Shown: positions 1 to 8,455 of the stretch, in pieces
Layout: the number at the start of each line of letters is the position of its first letter
How positions within the stretch are numbered: the first letter of the stretch is position 1
Source: an uncultured Bacilli bacterium
GTDB lineage: Bacteria; Bacillota_I; Bacilli_A; RF39; UBA660
Reading direction: 5' to 3'
NCBI GenBank assembly: GCA_910579455.1
Contig: CAJTUT010000004.1
Span: forward strand, 11,775 to 75,774
Length of the DNA: 64,000 nt
Translations under genes and position numbers: made by a program
Notes under the pieces: generated by a model
What the model was told of the DNA's origin: nothing
The model's database searches: none
What the model saw: only the letters and a program-made list of their open reading frames with translations

Positions 1-90
1 ACTTCATGTTCAGATGGCTCTGGAAAAGATCCAAATTGGAAAAACTGCCATAATCATGGTTTAAGTATAAATTGTTCATCCGGACATTAA
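1..90 (+). CDS. C-terminal end of a truncated (window-edge) protein
   Basis: An open frame runs from the first base to a TAA at 88-90 and encodes 29 residues rich in Cys, Ser, Gly, His and Asn, ending SSGH. Three cysteines in so short a stretch suggest the end of a secreted or surface protein like others in this window, but that is inference. The gene starts outside the window, so its family cannot be named. A strong terminator about 200 bp downstream probably ends its transcript. Confidence 0.45.
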   Translation, partial: TSCSDGSGKDPNWKNCHNHGLSINCSSGH

Positions 91-469
91 TTATATAAAA
101 ACAGTTGAATATTAGTGTCCAACAATTCCCTACTAAATAAAAAGATGAATCAAGAGGTATTTAAGACCTACTTAATACATTCGTTGTTATACCAATAAAT
201 ATATTGAGTCTGTAAATTAAAAATTTTTCCATGATAAAATAAAAGAAATAGGGAGATTCTTATATATTGGAGCATTTAAATCTAGAAAGAGAATTGGGAT
301 GTCATTTCCCAATTTTATTTTTTTAGAAAACTATGGACTTTTAATAGTTAGCCTTTCTTTTATCTATTTTGGGTATACACTCCTTATCTCATCACCAAAT
401 TTATCAATAAAGGATTTTCTTTCCCTAAAAAATATGTTAAAATGATAACTACTAATAAGAGGTGATAAA
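91..469. other. Intergenic region with no recognised gene
   Basis: About 380 bases separate the partial first gene from tmcAL. The only clear element is a rho-independent terminator near 292-325. Short frames on both strands are interrupted by stops. A weak -10-like TAAAAT at 438-443 could serve the downstream gene, but no good -35 accompanies it. Confidence 0.6.
292..325 (+). terminator. Rho-independent terminator
   Basis: A perfect 8-bp inverted repeat, AATTGGGA (292-299) and TCCCAATT (307-314), is followed by a T-rich run. It lies on the plus strand after the partial gene at 1-90. Confidence 0.75.
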
Positions 470-1609
470 ATGGCAATTGGTATTATAGCAGAATATAATC
501 CATTTCATAACGGACATATGTATCATTTAAATCAAATTAAAGAAGAATATCCGGAAGAAGAAATTGTTTTAGTATTAAGCGGTAATTATACTCAACGTGG
601 AGAACCATCTATTATTGATAAATGGAAAAAATCTGAAATTGCGTTAAAAGCGGGAATTGATTTAGTAGTAGAACTCCCTTTTGTATTTTCAACCCAATCT
701 GCAGATTTCTTTAGTTATGGTGCTCTTTCTATTTTAGAATTTCTAAAAGTAGACAAATTTGTCTTTGGTAGTGAAACCAATAGTATTGATCATTTAACAA
801 CCATTGCTAAGTGCCAAATTGAAAATACAGAATTCAACCAATTAGTAAAAATATATTCTAAATTAGGAGAGAATTATCCTACTGCTTTATCAAAAGCAGT
901 ATATGATTTAACTGGAAAAAAAGTGAACACTCCAAATGATTTATTAGGTGTAAGTTATATTAAAACAATTGTAGAAAATAACTTTTTAATTCAGCCTATT
1001 TGTATTAAAAGGACAAGCAACTATCATGGTCAAACTACAACTAAAATTTGTAGTGCCACCGCCGTTCGAGAGGCATTAAAAAATAACGAAAATATTATAG
1101 AGTCGGTTCCCAAATTTGTAATTCCATATTTAAATAACCTTCATTTTAAAGATGATTATTTTGACTTATTAAAATACAAAATTATTACAGACGAGAATTT
1201 AAGTCGGTATCAAACCGTCGATGAGGGAATTGACCGAAAATTAAAAAAAATAATTCATGAGTGCTTTTCCTATGAAGAATTGATAGATAAAATAAAAACA
1301 AAACGGTATACTTATAATAAGATTTCTAGAATGCTTTTACATATCCTAGTTGGTTTTACCAAGGAAGAGGCAAAAGACATGAAACAAATAGAATATATTC
1401 GAATTTTAGGATTTAATTTGCATGGAAGACAGTATTTAAATCACATTAAAAAGGAAATCAAAATTCCACTTCTTGCTAAATTTAAAAAGAAATATTCTAA
1501 AATGCTAGATTTGGAATTTAGGACCACCAATATATATAGTTTAGGAAAGCAACAAAATCTATTACAATATGAATATAAAAATCATTTAAGAAAGAAGGAA
1601 AAAATATGA
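470..1609 (+). CDS. tmcAL: tRNA(Met) cytidine acetate ligase (TmcAL, YlbM family)
   Basis: The 379-residue protein belongs to the TmcAL family, which uses ATP and acetate to acetylate the wobble cytidine of elongator tRNA-Met. The nucleotidyltransferase fold is marked by the N-terminal IIAEYNPFHNGH stretch, with the HxGH-type ATP-binding motif at residues 13-16. The length is normal for the family (about 400). The ATG is preceded by AGAGGTGATAAA, the Shine-Dalgarno pattern used repeatedly in this genome. Its last four bases (ATGA) overlap the start of gmk, implying translational coupling. In B. subtilis the homologue ylbM also lies next to yceD-rpmF. Confidence 0.93.
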   Translation: MAIGIIAEYNPFHNGHMYHLNQIKEEYPEEEIVLVLSGNYTQRGEPSIIDKWKKSEIALKAGIDLVVELPFVFSTQSADFFSYGALSILEFLKVDKFVFGSETNSIDHLTTIAKCQIENTEFNQLVKIYSKLGENYPTALSKAVYDLTGKKVNTPNDLLGVSYIKTIVENNFLIQPICIKRTSNYHGQTTTKICSATAVREALKNNENIIESVPKFVIPYLNNLHFKDDYFDLLKYKIITDENLSRYQTVDEGIDRKLKKIIHECFSYEELIDKIKTKRYTYNKISRMLLHILVGFTKEEAKDMKQIEYIRILGFNLHGRQYLNHIKKEIKIPLLAKFKKKYSKMLDLEFRTTNIYSLGKQQNLLQYEYKNHLRKKEKI

Positions 1610-2265
1610 TTAAAACAAAAAAACGAGGAATATTATTTGTAGTGTCAGGTCCATCTGGTTGTGGAAAAGGCTCTATTATCAAAGAACTCTTAAGGAGAAG
1701 GGCCAATTTATGGCTTTCTATTTCATGCACAAGTAGAGAAAAGAGAGAATATGAAATAGATGGGCAGGATTATTATTTCTTATCCAAAGATGAATTTGAG
1801 AAAAAAATTCAGGATGATCAATTTTTAGAATATGCACAATACTCTGATAACTACTACGGAACTCCAAAACAATATATTGAACAACATCTCAATAACGGAG
1901 AAGATGTAGTTTTGGAAATTGAAATTATTGGGGCATTAAAGATCAAAAAAATTCTTCCAGATACCCTGTTTATTTTTGTTATGCCCCCTAGTATGTTAGA
2001 ACTTAGAAAAAGATTAGAAGGAAGAGAAACAGAGACAAAGGAAAAAATAGATCAAAGGTTCAAACGTGCCTATGAAGAAATTAATGCAGTTAATGATTAT
2101 AACTACGTAGTTGTAAATGATGAAATAGAAAATGCAGCCAGCAAGATAGAGGCTATATTAATCTCTGAAAAGTGTCGTGTAGATAGAATTGAAACACTAG
2201 ATATAGACAATGAAGAAGAAAGAATTCATGAGGCACTAATAGATCCGAATATGGAATTAGAGTAG
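1606..2265 (+). CDS. gmk: Guanylate kinase
   Basis: This 219-residue cytoplasmic enzyme phosphorylates GMP to GDP with ATP in purine nucleotide synthesis. The P-loop GPSGCGKGS is at residues 15-23. A GMP-binding region with SCTSREKREYE and the conserved EFLEYA-like segment follow, then a lid region rich in Arg (RLEGRETETKEKIDQR). The length matches bacterial Gmk (about 205-210) with a small C-terminal extension. It overlaps tmcAL by ATGA. Its insertion between tmcAL and the yceD-rpmF pair differs from B. subtilis, where gmk sits near rpoZ. Confidence 0.95.
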   Translation: MIKTKKRGILFVVSGPSGCGKGSIIKELLRRRANLWLSISCTSREKREYEIDGQDYYFLSKDEFEKKIQDDQFLEYAQYSDNYYGTPKQYIEQHLNNGEDVVLEIEIIGALKIKKILPDTLFIFVMPPSMLELRKRLEGRETETKEKIDQRFKRAYEEINAVNDYNYVVVNDEIENAASKIEAILISEKCRVDRIETLDIDNEEERIHEALIDPNMELE

Positions 2266-2293
2266 TGGTTGACAATAAATAAATTCCTTTTAT

Positions 2294-2322
2294 TTGTTAT
2301 TAAACTATTCTTATAGTATACT
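2294..2322 (+). promoter_or_regulatory. Probable sigma-A promoter for yceD-rpmF
   Basis: TTGTTA (2294-2299), a 17-bp spacer and TATACT (2317-2322) lie just upstream of the YceD-family gene and its GTGGTGATTAT ribosome-binding region. Confidence 0.5.
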
Positions 2323-2337
2323 TTAAGTGGTGATTAT

Positions 2338-2793
2338 ATGTTAATTGATTTAGATTTTGATGGTGATTATATCATAAATAGTGATATTATACTTCCAATT
2401 GAATATTATAAAGATAGTGAGATTCACAATATTAATCATCTGCATATAGATGGTAAACTTTATTATGATAGTGATAATATAGTACATGCCATATTAGAAA
2501 TAACAGGTAATATGATAATATCTGATTCTATTTCATTAGAAGAGGTTTCCTATCCCTTTTCTATTGAATATGACGATATTTTAGAAGAAAGTTATAGAAA
2601 TGACGAAAATAAACTTGATTTATTCGAATTTTTGTGGGAAAATATTGTACTAGAGATTCCCTTAAGATTTACTAAGGTTCAGGATCTCAGTAAATTTCAT
2701 GGGGATGGATGGAAATTAATTAGTGATGAAGAAATTATTTCCTCTAGTAATCCATTTAGTGATTTATTAAAAAACTTTGATAAAAAGGAGTGA
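2338..2793 (+). CDS. YceD/DUF177 family protein (YlbN-like)
   Basis: This 151-residue acidic protein is identified mainly by its position directly upstream of rpmF, the hallmark of the DUF177 (YceD/YlbN) family, and by its size and composition. YceD is linked to 23S rRNA accumulation in plants and E. coli; the biochemical role is not well established. It has no signal peptide or membrane segment. The ATG follows AAGTGGTGATTAT. The stop of this gene overlaps the Shine-Dalgarno of rpmF, so the two are translated together. Confidence 0.75.
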   Translation: MLIDLDFDGDYIINSDIILPIEYYKDSEIHNINHLHIDGKLYYDSDNIVHAILEITGNMIISDSISLEEVSYPFSIEYDDILEESYRNDENKLDLFEFLWENIVLEIPLRFTKVQDLSKFHGDGWKLISDEEIISSSNPFSDLLKNFDKKE

Positions 2794-2797
2794 TAAA

Positions 2798-3007
2798 ATG
2801 TTAAAATTAGATATTCAAATGTTTGCGGTACCATTTCGTAAAGTATCAAAGACAAGAAAAAGAACTAGGCAAGCACATAAGGCTATATGTGCACCAACTC
2901 TTACAAAATGTTCAACTTGTGGAGAAATGATTAAACCACATAGAGTATGTAAAAAATGCGGAAGTTATAAAAAGAAAACCGTGATAGAAGTAAAAGAAGC
3001 TGCTTAA
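2798..3007 (+). CDS. rpmF: 50S ribosomal protein L32 with an L27-like N-terminal extension
   Basis: L32 of the large ribosomal subunit, 69 residues from the ATG at 2798. That ATG has the ribosome-binding site AAAGGAGTGAT; an earlier in-frame TTG lies inside yceD and is not needed. A zinc ribbon is visible, with C38-x2-C41 and C51-x2-C54. Most bacterial L32 proteins begin MAVPKRK-. Here the body (AVPFRKVSK) is preceded by MLKLDIQMF, which closely resembles the MLKLNLQFFA leader on Firmicutes L27 that the protease Prp removes. Processing here is inferred, not shown. Confidence 0.92.
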   Translation: MLKLDIQMFAVPFRKVSKTRKRTRQAHKAICAPTLTKCSTCGEMIKPHRVCKKCGSYKKKTVIEVKEAA

Positions 3008-3012
3008 ATGAA

Positions 3013-3044
3013 AGAAAACATATTAATGTTATGTTTTCTTTTTT
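3013..3044 (+). terminator. Rho-independent terminator of the tmcAL-rpmF block
   Basis: A perfect 10-bp stem, AGAAAACATA (3013-3022) and TATGTTTTCT (3030-3039), is followed by a T run just after the rpmF stop. Confidence 0.9.
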
Positions 3045-4721
3045 GTGGATAATTTTATATTCAAATACTCCATACTTTAGGAATATGAGCAAAATCAGCT
3101 TATATAATAGATTGAATGAGTGGATTTTATCCTAACATCAGTTCTAAGACATGTTAAACCGTTAAATTTAGGGATAATATCATTAATAGGGGTAATTTCA
3201 GCATTAGTAATTAAATAAGAGCTTTCAGTGATCAGTGTTTGTTTATATCTATTATAGGAGACATAAAAACTATAAAAATGTTCTTGTTTTTTATAGGGGT
3301 TAAATTTATCACAATTATTATAAACATAAAGAGTTCTGGATTCAGAACAACAGGACTGATTGTTGAAGCTAGAGGTATTTTTTTAAATCTATGTTTACAC
3401 TTTCATCAGAAATGGTAGTTCTATATTTACCACTTCTATTTCCAATTTAAGTAAAAATGACTATTTGTCGTTTACCTTATCCAGATTTAAATATGTATTA
3501 TGAAATGTGTGTATTGCATTTCGTTAATCAAAGCCAAGAATATCTTTTCCAAAAAAATAGATATTTCTAAAGTTTCTGTTTTGTATGTTAGAGTAATTGT
3601 GAAGAGGTTTTGAGGCGACAAGAATATTATAGTAACGAAAAATTCTACAGAAAACATAATATATAAAAATAGAAGCTTATTAAACATCGGTGTTAAGGAA
3701 AATGGTGATGTATATATTCTTTACCATCATTACCAAATCTACAGATTTGATTGGAACAGTTAATTTTTCTGCAGGATTGAAAAATCTTCATAATGTTTTG
3801 CGACAATTTAAGGGAAACATGGCTTTTTATTTGCACTATATTGTGGTGAAACCTATAAGTGCAATATCAAATAAAAAAATAGTATATAGTTGTATAAAAT
3901 CAAATCATTTATGAGGATGCTGAAAAACTTGAAATTCCAATTATAAAAGAAGCAAGTCTTCGGGAGATGAATAATGGTGATTTAGCTGGTATGAAAAATG
4001 ACCTAGCTGAGGAAAAATATCCAAATGGAGAAAGTCCTGTTGAGTTTTATAACCGTATCTATAGTTGGTTTATGGATTTTTTATATCATATTGTGAAAAA
4101 TATTGAGTGGAATAACAAAAAAAGTCGTTTAAGGTGGAGAATTGTAGTTTGCATGTTTTAAATATTTCAACCATGCAATTTGAAAAAGAAAATTACGTCG
4201 ATTTTATATTAAATAAATAATTTAGAAATGAGTAAAGCAATATGGAATTATATTTTTGCCTGATTAAAATGCAATTTAATATGGAAATAGGGAATGACTA
4301 TGAGTACGAAAGGTATCTTGAAAACTGGATAGCAGATGACGATTTTTCTTCTTCAGCTGTCTTGGGGGTACTGGAGGCAACAGGAGGGAATAAGGAAGAT
4401 AAGAAGGCAGAGATTTTGATAATAAGTTGCCAAGGATATATCCGATATTGAACACTAGATAAATCATTATTCTAGAAAGATATTTGTTTTTCGTACTTCA
4501 GCTGAAATGTTTGATAAGGAAGTTGCTATAATTACATAAAAAGAGCAGACTAGAGGACTATAAGAAATAAAGGATGACGTAAGATAGTCTTTTTGTGATA
4601 CACGAAAATAGTAAATATGCACAAAAATCACACAGTAAGACCGTACAAAATAACGAAACGGAGAAATGTGACAAAAAAGGTTGGAATTTTTAATGAGTAA
4701 ACAACGCAACAGTTTTTTATA
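3045..4721. other. Decayed intergenic region with gene remnants
   Basis: About 1.7 kb without an intact gene. Visible pieces are a minus-strand frame open from roughly 3390 down to 3104 with no convincing start (cysteine- and tyrosine-rich, family not recognised), a histidine-phosphatase remnant around 3690-4160 (listed separately), and short plus-strand frames at 4242-4451 and about 4470-4540 that match nothing I recognise. Frequent stops and frame changes indicate decay. Confidence 0.6.
3690..4161 (+). pseudogene. Histidine-phosphatase (phosphoglycerate-mutase-like) remnant
   Basis: Between about 3900 and 4110 one frame reads IIYEDAEKLEIP, then LREMNNGDLAGM, then KYPNGESPVEFYNRI. This order is typical of the middle of histidine phosphatases (LRE-x-N-G-x-W-x-G, YPNGES). 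The preceding segment at 3690-3914 is in another frame and ends in a stop. The N-terminal RHG catalytic motif and the C-terminal HGG motif are not found, so the gene is frameshifted and truncated. The exact limits are approximate. Confidence 0.5.
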
Positions 4722-4750
4722 TTGACAAATCGCTCTAGAGGGGATATTAT
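4722..4750 (+). promoter_or_regulatory. Promoter (copy 1 of a conserved promoter element)
   Basis: Consensus TTGACA at 4722-4727, a 17-bp spacer and TATTAT at 4745-4750. The spacer begins AATCGCTC and is followed downstream by GTAA, six bases and AGTAAATAAA. The same arrangement recurs at 29019-29068. It drives the interrupted surface-protein gene that follows. Confidence 0.8.
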
Positions 4751-4786
4751 GTAAGTATAAAGTAAATAAATACGGTGGTGATGGTA

Positions 4787-5656
4787 GTGAAAAAGAGATT
4801 TAAAAAGAACTATAAATTAATATTAGGAATCATAATAGGAGTGATTATATCAGGAATAGGAGTTTATGCAGAAACTACAATATCAAGTTCTGATATCTCT
4901 TATGACAATTCAAAATCAGGATTAAAGTCAACCGATATGAAAGGAGCAATCGATGAGTTGTATACTAAGATTCAGGAACCAGGTGGAGGTAAATTTGTTG
5001 CTGCGTATACATAAAATGAAGATACTAAGTCTAGTAGCTATTGTATGACAGGGGAAGAATCTACCTGTAAATCTACCGATTGTTATAAAATGAGTAAGAT
5101 AATTAAAGGCGGAAGTTGTAAGGCAGGAGACATAATCCTATATAGAGTAAATGATTCTAGTATAGTTAAATTTCATAATATTGAATTTGAATCAGGTAGT
5201 GAAACTTTCAAAATGATAAGCCACGATAATATAGTTGATAGTACAAAATGGAGTAATTCCTCAGAACTCTCAGATGGTGCAATATTGGCTAGGGAAGCCT
5301 TAAGATTAAAAACACAATCATGGACAAATGTTATTTCAAGAGGAGGATATAGTACTGGTATAGAAACAAATGCTATAGATAGATTTGGTACCCCTAGCTT
5401 TGTATCTGACTCATCCACTAGGACAAGTATGGTAACTGTAAGAGACTTAATTGGTTTAGGGTGTGAAGCTTATTTAGCAGACTCTTGTCCGAAATGGATG
5501 ACACAGGGTAAGTTTTGGACTAGTGATTGGTATCTAAGTTCAGGATCAGCTCCTAGGGCTTGGGCTATAAACGATGGACAACTTATCACAAAGGACAATA
5601 CTGATACTATAGGAGTTAGAGCTGTCGTATATATTAATCCAATTATAGATTTATAG
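4787..5656 (+). pseudogene. Surface protein gene interrupted by one in-frame stop
   Basis: The frame starts at a GTG (4787) behind GGTGGTGATGG and encodes a basic N-terminus, one membrane segment (about residues 8-27) and the module DISYDNSKSG...GAIDELYTKI. It stops at TAA 5012-5014. The same frame continues to 5656 with a domain containing a CMTGEEST...CYK segment, SCPKWM and a GVRAVVYINP end. Alignment by eye with the protein at 33136-34413 (AYNYNDDN...YCLTG, SCPKWM, GARAVIEISK) puts the stop opposite a tyrosine, so one point mutation of TAT or TAC explains it. The promoter and terminator look intact, so inactivation may be recent. The C-terminal ending resembles lectin-like GVRPV domains, a weak inference. 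Confidence 0.75.
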
Positions 5657-5751
5657 TATGATTATGATATAATAAAAGATAGCTAAGAGTGTTTTAACTA
5701 AGGTAATGTGTGGATTTTATAATAATAAACACTTATATAAATAAAAAATGT

Positions 5752-5779
5752 TAGTAGGGGTATCCTTACTACTTTTTTA
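5752..5779 (+). terminator. Rho-independent terminator of the interrupted surface gene
   Basis: TAGTAGGG (5752-5759) pairs with CCTTACTA (5764-5771) through eight pairs including one G-T, with a GTAT loop, and is followed by a T run. Confidence 0.8.
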
Positions 5780-6082
5780 TTGAATTTCACAGGATAGTAG
5801 CATCAAAAAAACTTTTGAATAGTATTGTAGTTTTATTTTATAAGGAACTAATAATTGTGAGTGTTAAAGTCTTTACAAGGAAATTGATAAAAATTTAACC
5901 AAAACAATATAGTATACCTTTATATAATGAAATTTGAATAAGTGAACTGGAGACAATAATATATGAGAGATAATTTATCCGAAATTTATTTATAATCTTT
6001 TGAAAAAAAGATTGTAGTTGAATGACAAAATTGTTACTAATAATAAATCTATAATTTTATTTTGACGATTCCAGAGTTTTTC
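5780..6082. other. Intergenic region without a recognised gene
   Basis: About 300 AT-rich bases between the terminator at 5752-5779 and the addB promoter. All frames are broken by stops and no RNA element is recognised. Confidence 0.6.
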
Positions 6083-6111
6083 TTGAAGAAGAAAGAAACA
6101 AAAGTTATAAT
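6083..6111 (+). promoter_or_regulatory. Promoter of addBA
   Basis: TTGAAG (6083-6088), a 17-bp spacer and TATAAT (6106-6111). Transcription would begin around 6118, leaving a leader of only about 10 bases. This supports the start at 6128 over the in-frame TTG at 6062. Confidence 0.7.
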
Positions 6112-6127
6112 AATAATAGGTGGTAAT

Positions 6128-8455
6128 ATGAATTTAGATCAATATTTAGATGAGGATTTATTAATTGTATGTCCAAATGCCATAAAGATAAGAATTTTAA
6201 ATCAATATTGCGATCAATTAATTTCGTTTAAATTTATGACGAAAGAAGATTTTAAAAAGCATTATTATTTTTCTTATGATAACCAAGCGATCGTATATTT
6301 AATGGAAAAATATCATTATCATATCGATGTTGCCAAAACCTACTTAGAAAACTTATATGTGATAGATACTAGTAAGAATTATCAAAGCGATAAATTAAGA
6401 CTACTAAAAAAAATCAAGAAAGAATTAATTATGAATTCTTTGTTAGAATTTGATCCATTATTTTCTAAGTACTTAGCTACTAAAAAAATCATTGTGATCG
6501 GATATAATGTATTAGAAAAATATGAAGAAGATATGTTGAAGAAAGCAACAAGAATTCAAAAAGATATCAAAAAATTAGATACTAAGGTATTTTCGTGTCA
6601 TACGATTGAGGATGAAATTTTATTTGTTATCGAGAACATTTTAGAGTTAGTAAAAAAGAAAGTAAAACTGAATCAGATTTATATTGCTAATCTTTCAGAT
6701 GATTACCTGTATTCTATAAAAAAGTTGTTTTCTTATTTCAATATTCCAATTCAGCTTGATATGAGAGAGTCTATTTACGGAACTAAGATCGTGAAAGAGT
6801 ACTTGGAATCAAAGAAAATGCCTGCTTTTCAAACAAAAATCGGGATAAAATTAGTAGAAATAGTAAACCGTTTAGTAGAAGTGGAGGATTCTAAAGTATA
6901 TAAAGAACTTTTAATTGATCAATTAAAACATACCTATCTTTCCCCTAAATATTTAACGGAAGAGGTTCATATTATTAATATAGAAGAAGAAATGGTAGAA
7001 GATACAGACTATTTGTTTGTAATTGGTTTTAACCAAGACTATATTCCTAAGATTTACAAGAATGAGGAATTTATTACAGACCAAATCAAAAAAGAAGTAG
7101 CTCTATATCCAACTAAGGAGAAAAATCGAAGGAGTAGAGAAGGACTTTTGAGACAATTAAGTAATGTAAAAAATCTATATCTTTCCTATAAGGAAAGCAG
7201 TAATTTTAATCATTATTTACCATCCTCTCTTATCAAAGAGTTGGAATTAGAAGTGGTTCCTTATCAAAGTAATAAACTATATCCTTCTAACTTTTATAAT
7301 AGACTCTCTTTGGCAAATCTTCTAGACAGGTATCATAAATATGGAGAGGAAACACCATATTTAAGAAACTTGCTTAAACATTATAAAAGTAACAATCATA
7401 CATATAATAATCAGTTTACTGGAATCAATTCTGCTAATATGCTAGAAAGTATGAATCACGTTTTAAGACTCAGCTATACCTCTTTAAATACTTATTATTT
7501 ATGTTCTTTTAGATATTATGTTTCTTATATTTTAAAATTAGATCCATATCAGGATACTTTTTCTATTGTAATAGGGAATCTCTTTCATTTTATATTCTCT
7601 GTTATGTATGATGATTATTTTAACTTTGATAGAGAATGGAATCATTATATATCGTCACAGGATTTATCACCAAAAGAGCAATTTCTTTTGAAAAATTTAA
7701 AAGCCAGATTGGAAGAAGTAATCATAAAAATCAAAGATTTAGAAATGTTATCTAGTTATAGAAACGTTTTAACAGAACAAGAAATTACAATACAACTGCA
7801 AAAAAATATTGATGTCTTTTTTACCGGAAAAATAGATAAAATTATGTATAAAAGAGAGTCAGATGATACTTATTTTTCCATAATAGACTATAAAACAGGC
7901 AACGTACATTCTAATCTTTTTGATATGAAATATGGTATAAACATGCAACTTCCTATTTATTTATATTTATTAAGTAAGTCTAAATTGTTTTCTTCACCTA
8001 TTTTTACAGGAATGTATTTTCAAAAAGTTTTATATAAAACTTTAAAATGGGAACCGAATAAAGAATTAGAGGATATGAAAAAAAGTAATTTGAAATTACA
8101 GGGATATTCTACAGACGTAATAGATCGAATTTTCCTTTTTGATAGAAGCTATGAAAATAGTGAGTGGATTAGAGGAATTAAAATAAATAAGGATGGTTCT
8201 TTTTCAAAAAATAGTAAAATTATAAGCGATGAGGAAGTTTATGACATGTTAAAATATACAGAAAAGATGATTCAAAAAGGAGTAGATCATATTTTAAAAG
8301 GGGACTTCCAAATAAATCCTAAGATTATTGATAAAGAAAAAGCCTGTGAATATTGCAAATTCAAAGATCTCTGTTTTGTAAATCCAAAAGATTACATTTA
8401 TCTAGATAAAATGGATAATTTAGAATTTTTAAAGGAGGAAACAGAAAATGACTAA
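6128..8455 (+). CDS. addB: AddB-like subunit of the helicase-nuclease AddAB (short form)
   Basis: AddB works with AddA to resect double-strand breaks for RecA loading. The 775-residue protein ends with a RecB-type nuclease domain (DYKTGNVHSN and QLPIYLYLL segments). Four cysteines probably hold the AddB iron-sulfur cluster: one near residue 459 (YLCSFRYY) and three near 740-750 (CEYCKFKDLC). B. subtilis AddB is about 1160 residues. This one lacks an obvious N-terminal Walker A motif and is shortened, mostly in the inactivated helicase part. It overlaps addA by 8 bases. The start was chosen because AATAGGTGGTAAT precedes the ATG and the promoter -10 lies just upstream. Confidence 0.85.
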   Translation: MNLDQYLDEDLLIVCPNAIKIRILNQYCDQLISFKFMTKEDFKKHYYFSYDNQAIVYLMEKYHYHIDVAKTYLENLYVIDTSKNYQSDKLRLLKKIKKELIMNSLLEFDPLFSKYLATKKIIVIGYNVLEKYEEDMLKKATRIQKDIKKLDTKVFSCHTIEDEILFVIENILELVKKKVKLNQIYIANLSDDYLYSIKKLFSYFNIPIQLDMRESIYGTKIVKEYLESKKMPAFQTKIGIKLVEIVNRLVEVEDSKVYKELLIDQLKHTYLSPKYLTEEVHIINIEEEMVEDTDYLFVIGFNQDYIPKIYKNEEFITDQIKKEVALYPTKEKNRRSREGLLRQLSNVKNLYLSYKESSNFNHYLPSSLIKELELEVVPYQSNKLYPSNFYNRLSLANLLDRYHKYGEETPYLRNLLKHYKSNNHTYNNQFTGINSANMLESMNHVLRLSYTSLNTYYLCSFRYYVSYILKLDPYQDTFSIVIGNLFHFIFSVMYDDYFNFDREWNHYISSQDLSPKEQFLLKNLKARLEEVIIKIKDLEMLSSYRNVLTEQEITIQLQKNIDVFFTGKIDKIMYKRESDDTYFSIIDYKTGNVHSNLFDMKYGINMQLPIYLYLLSKSKLFSSPIFTGMYFQKVLYKTLKWEPNKELEDMKKSNLKLQGYSTDVIDRIFLFDRSYENSEWIRGIKINKDGSFSKNSKIISDEEVYDMLKYTEKMIQKGVDHILKGDFQINPKIIDKEKACEYCKFKDLCFVNPKDYIYLDKMDNLEFLKEETEND

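Noticed and set aside
4276..4709. Two minus-strand ORFs in the decayed region as real genes
   Set aside because: They have no start signals or family resemblance, and low complexity rich in Ser and Leu is typical of antisense reading in AT-rich DNA.
5012..5014. TAA at 5012-5014 read as a sense codon (recoding or an altered genetic code)
   Set aside because: TAA and TGA end many intact genes here, and no stem-loop or selenocysteine-type signal follows; a point mutation is simpler.
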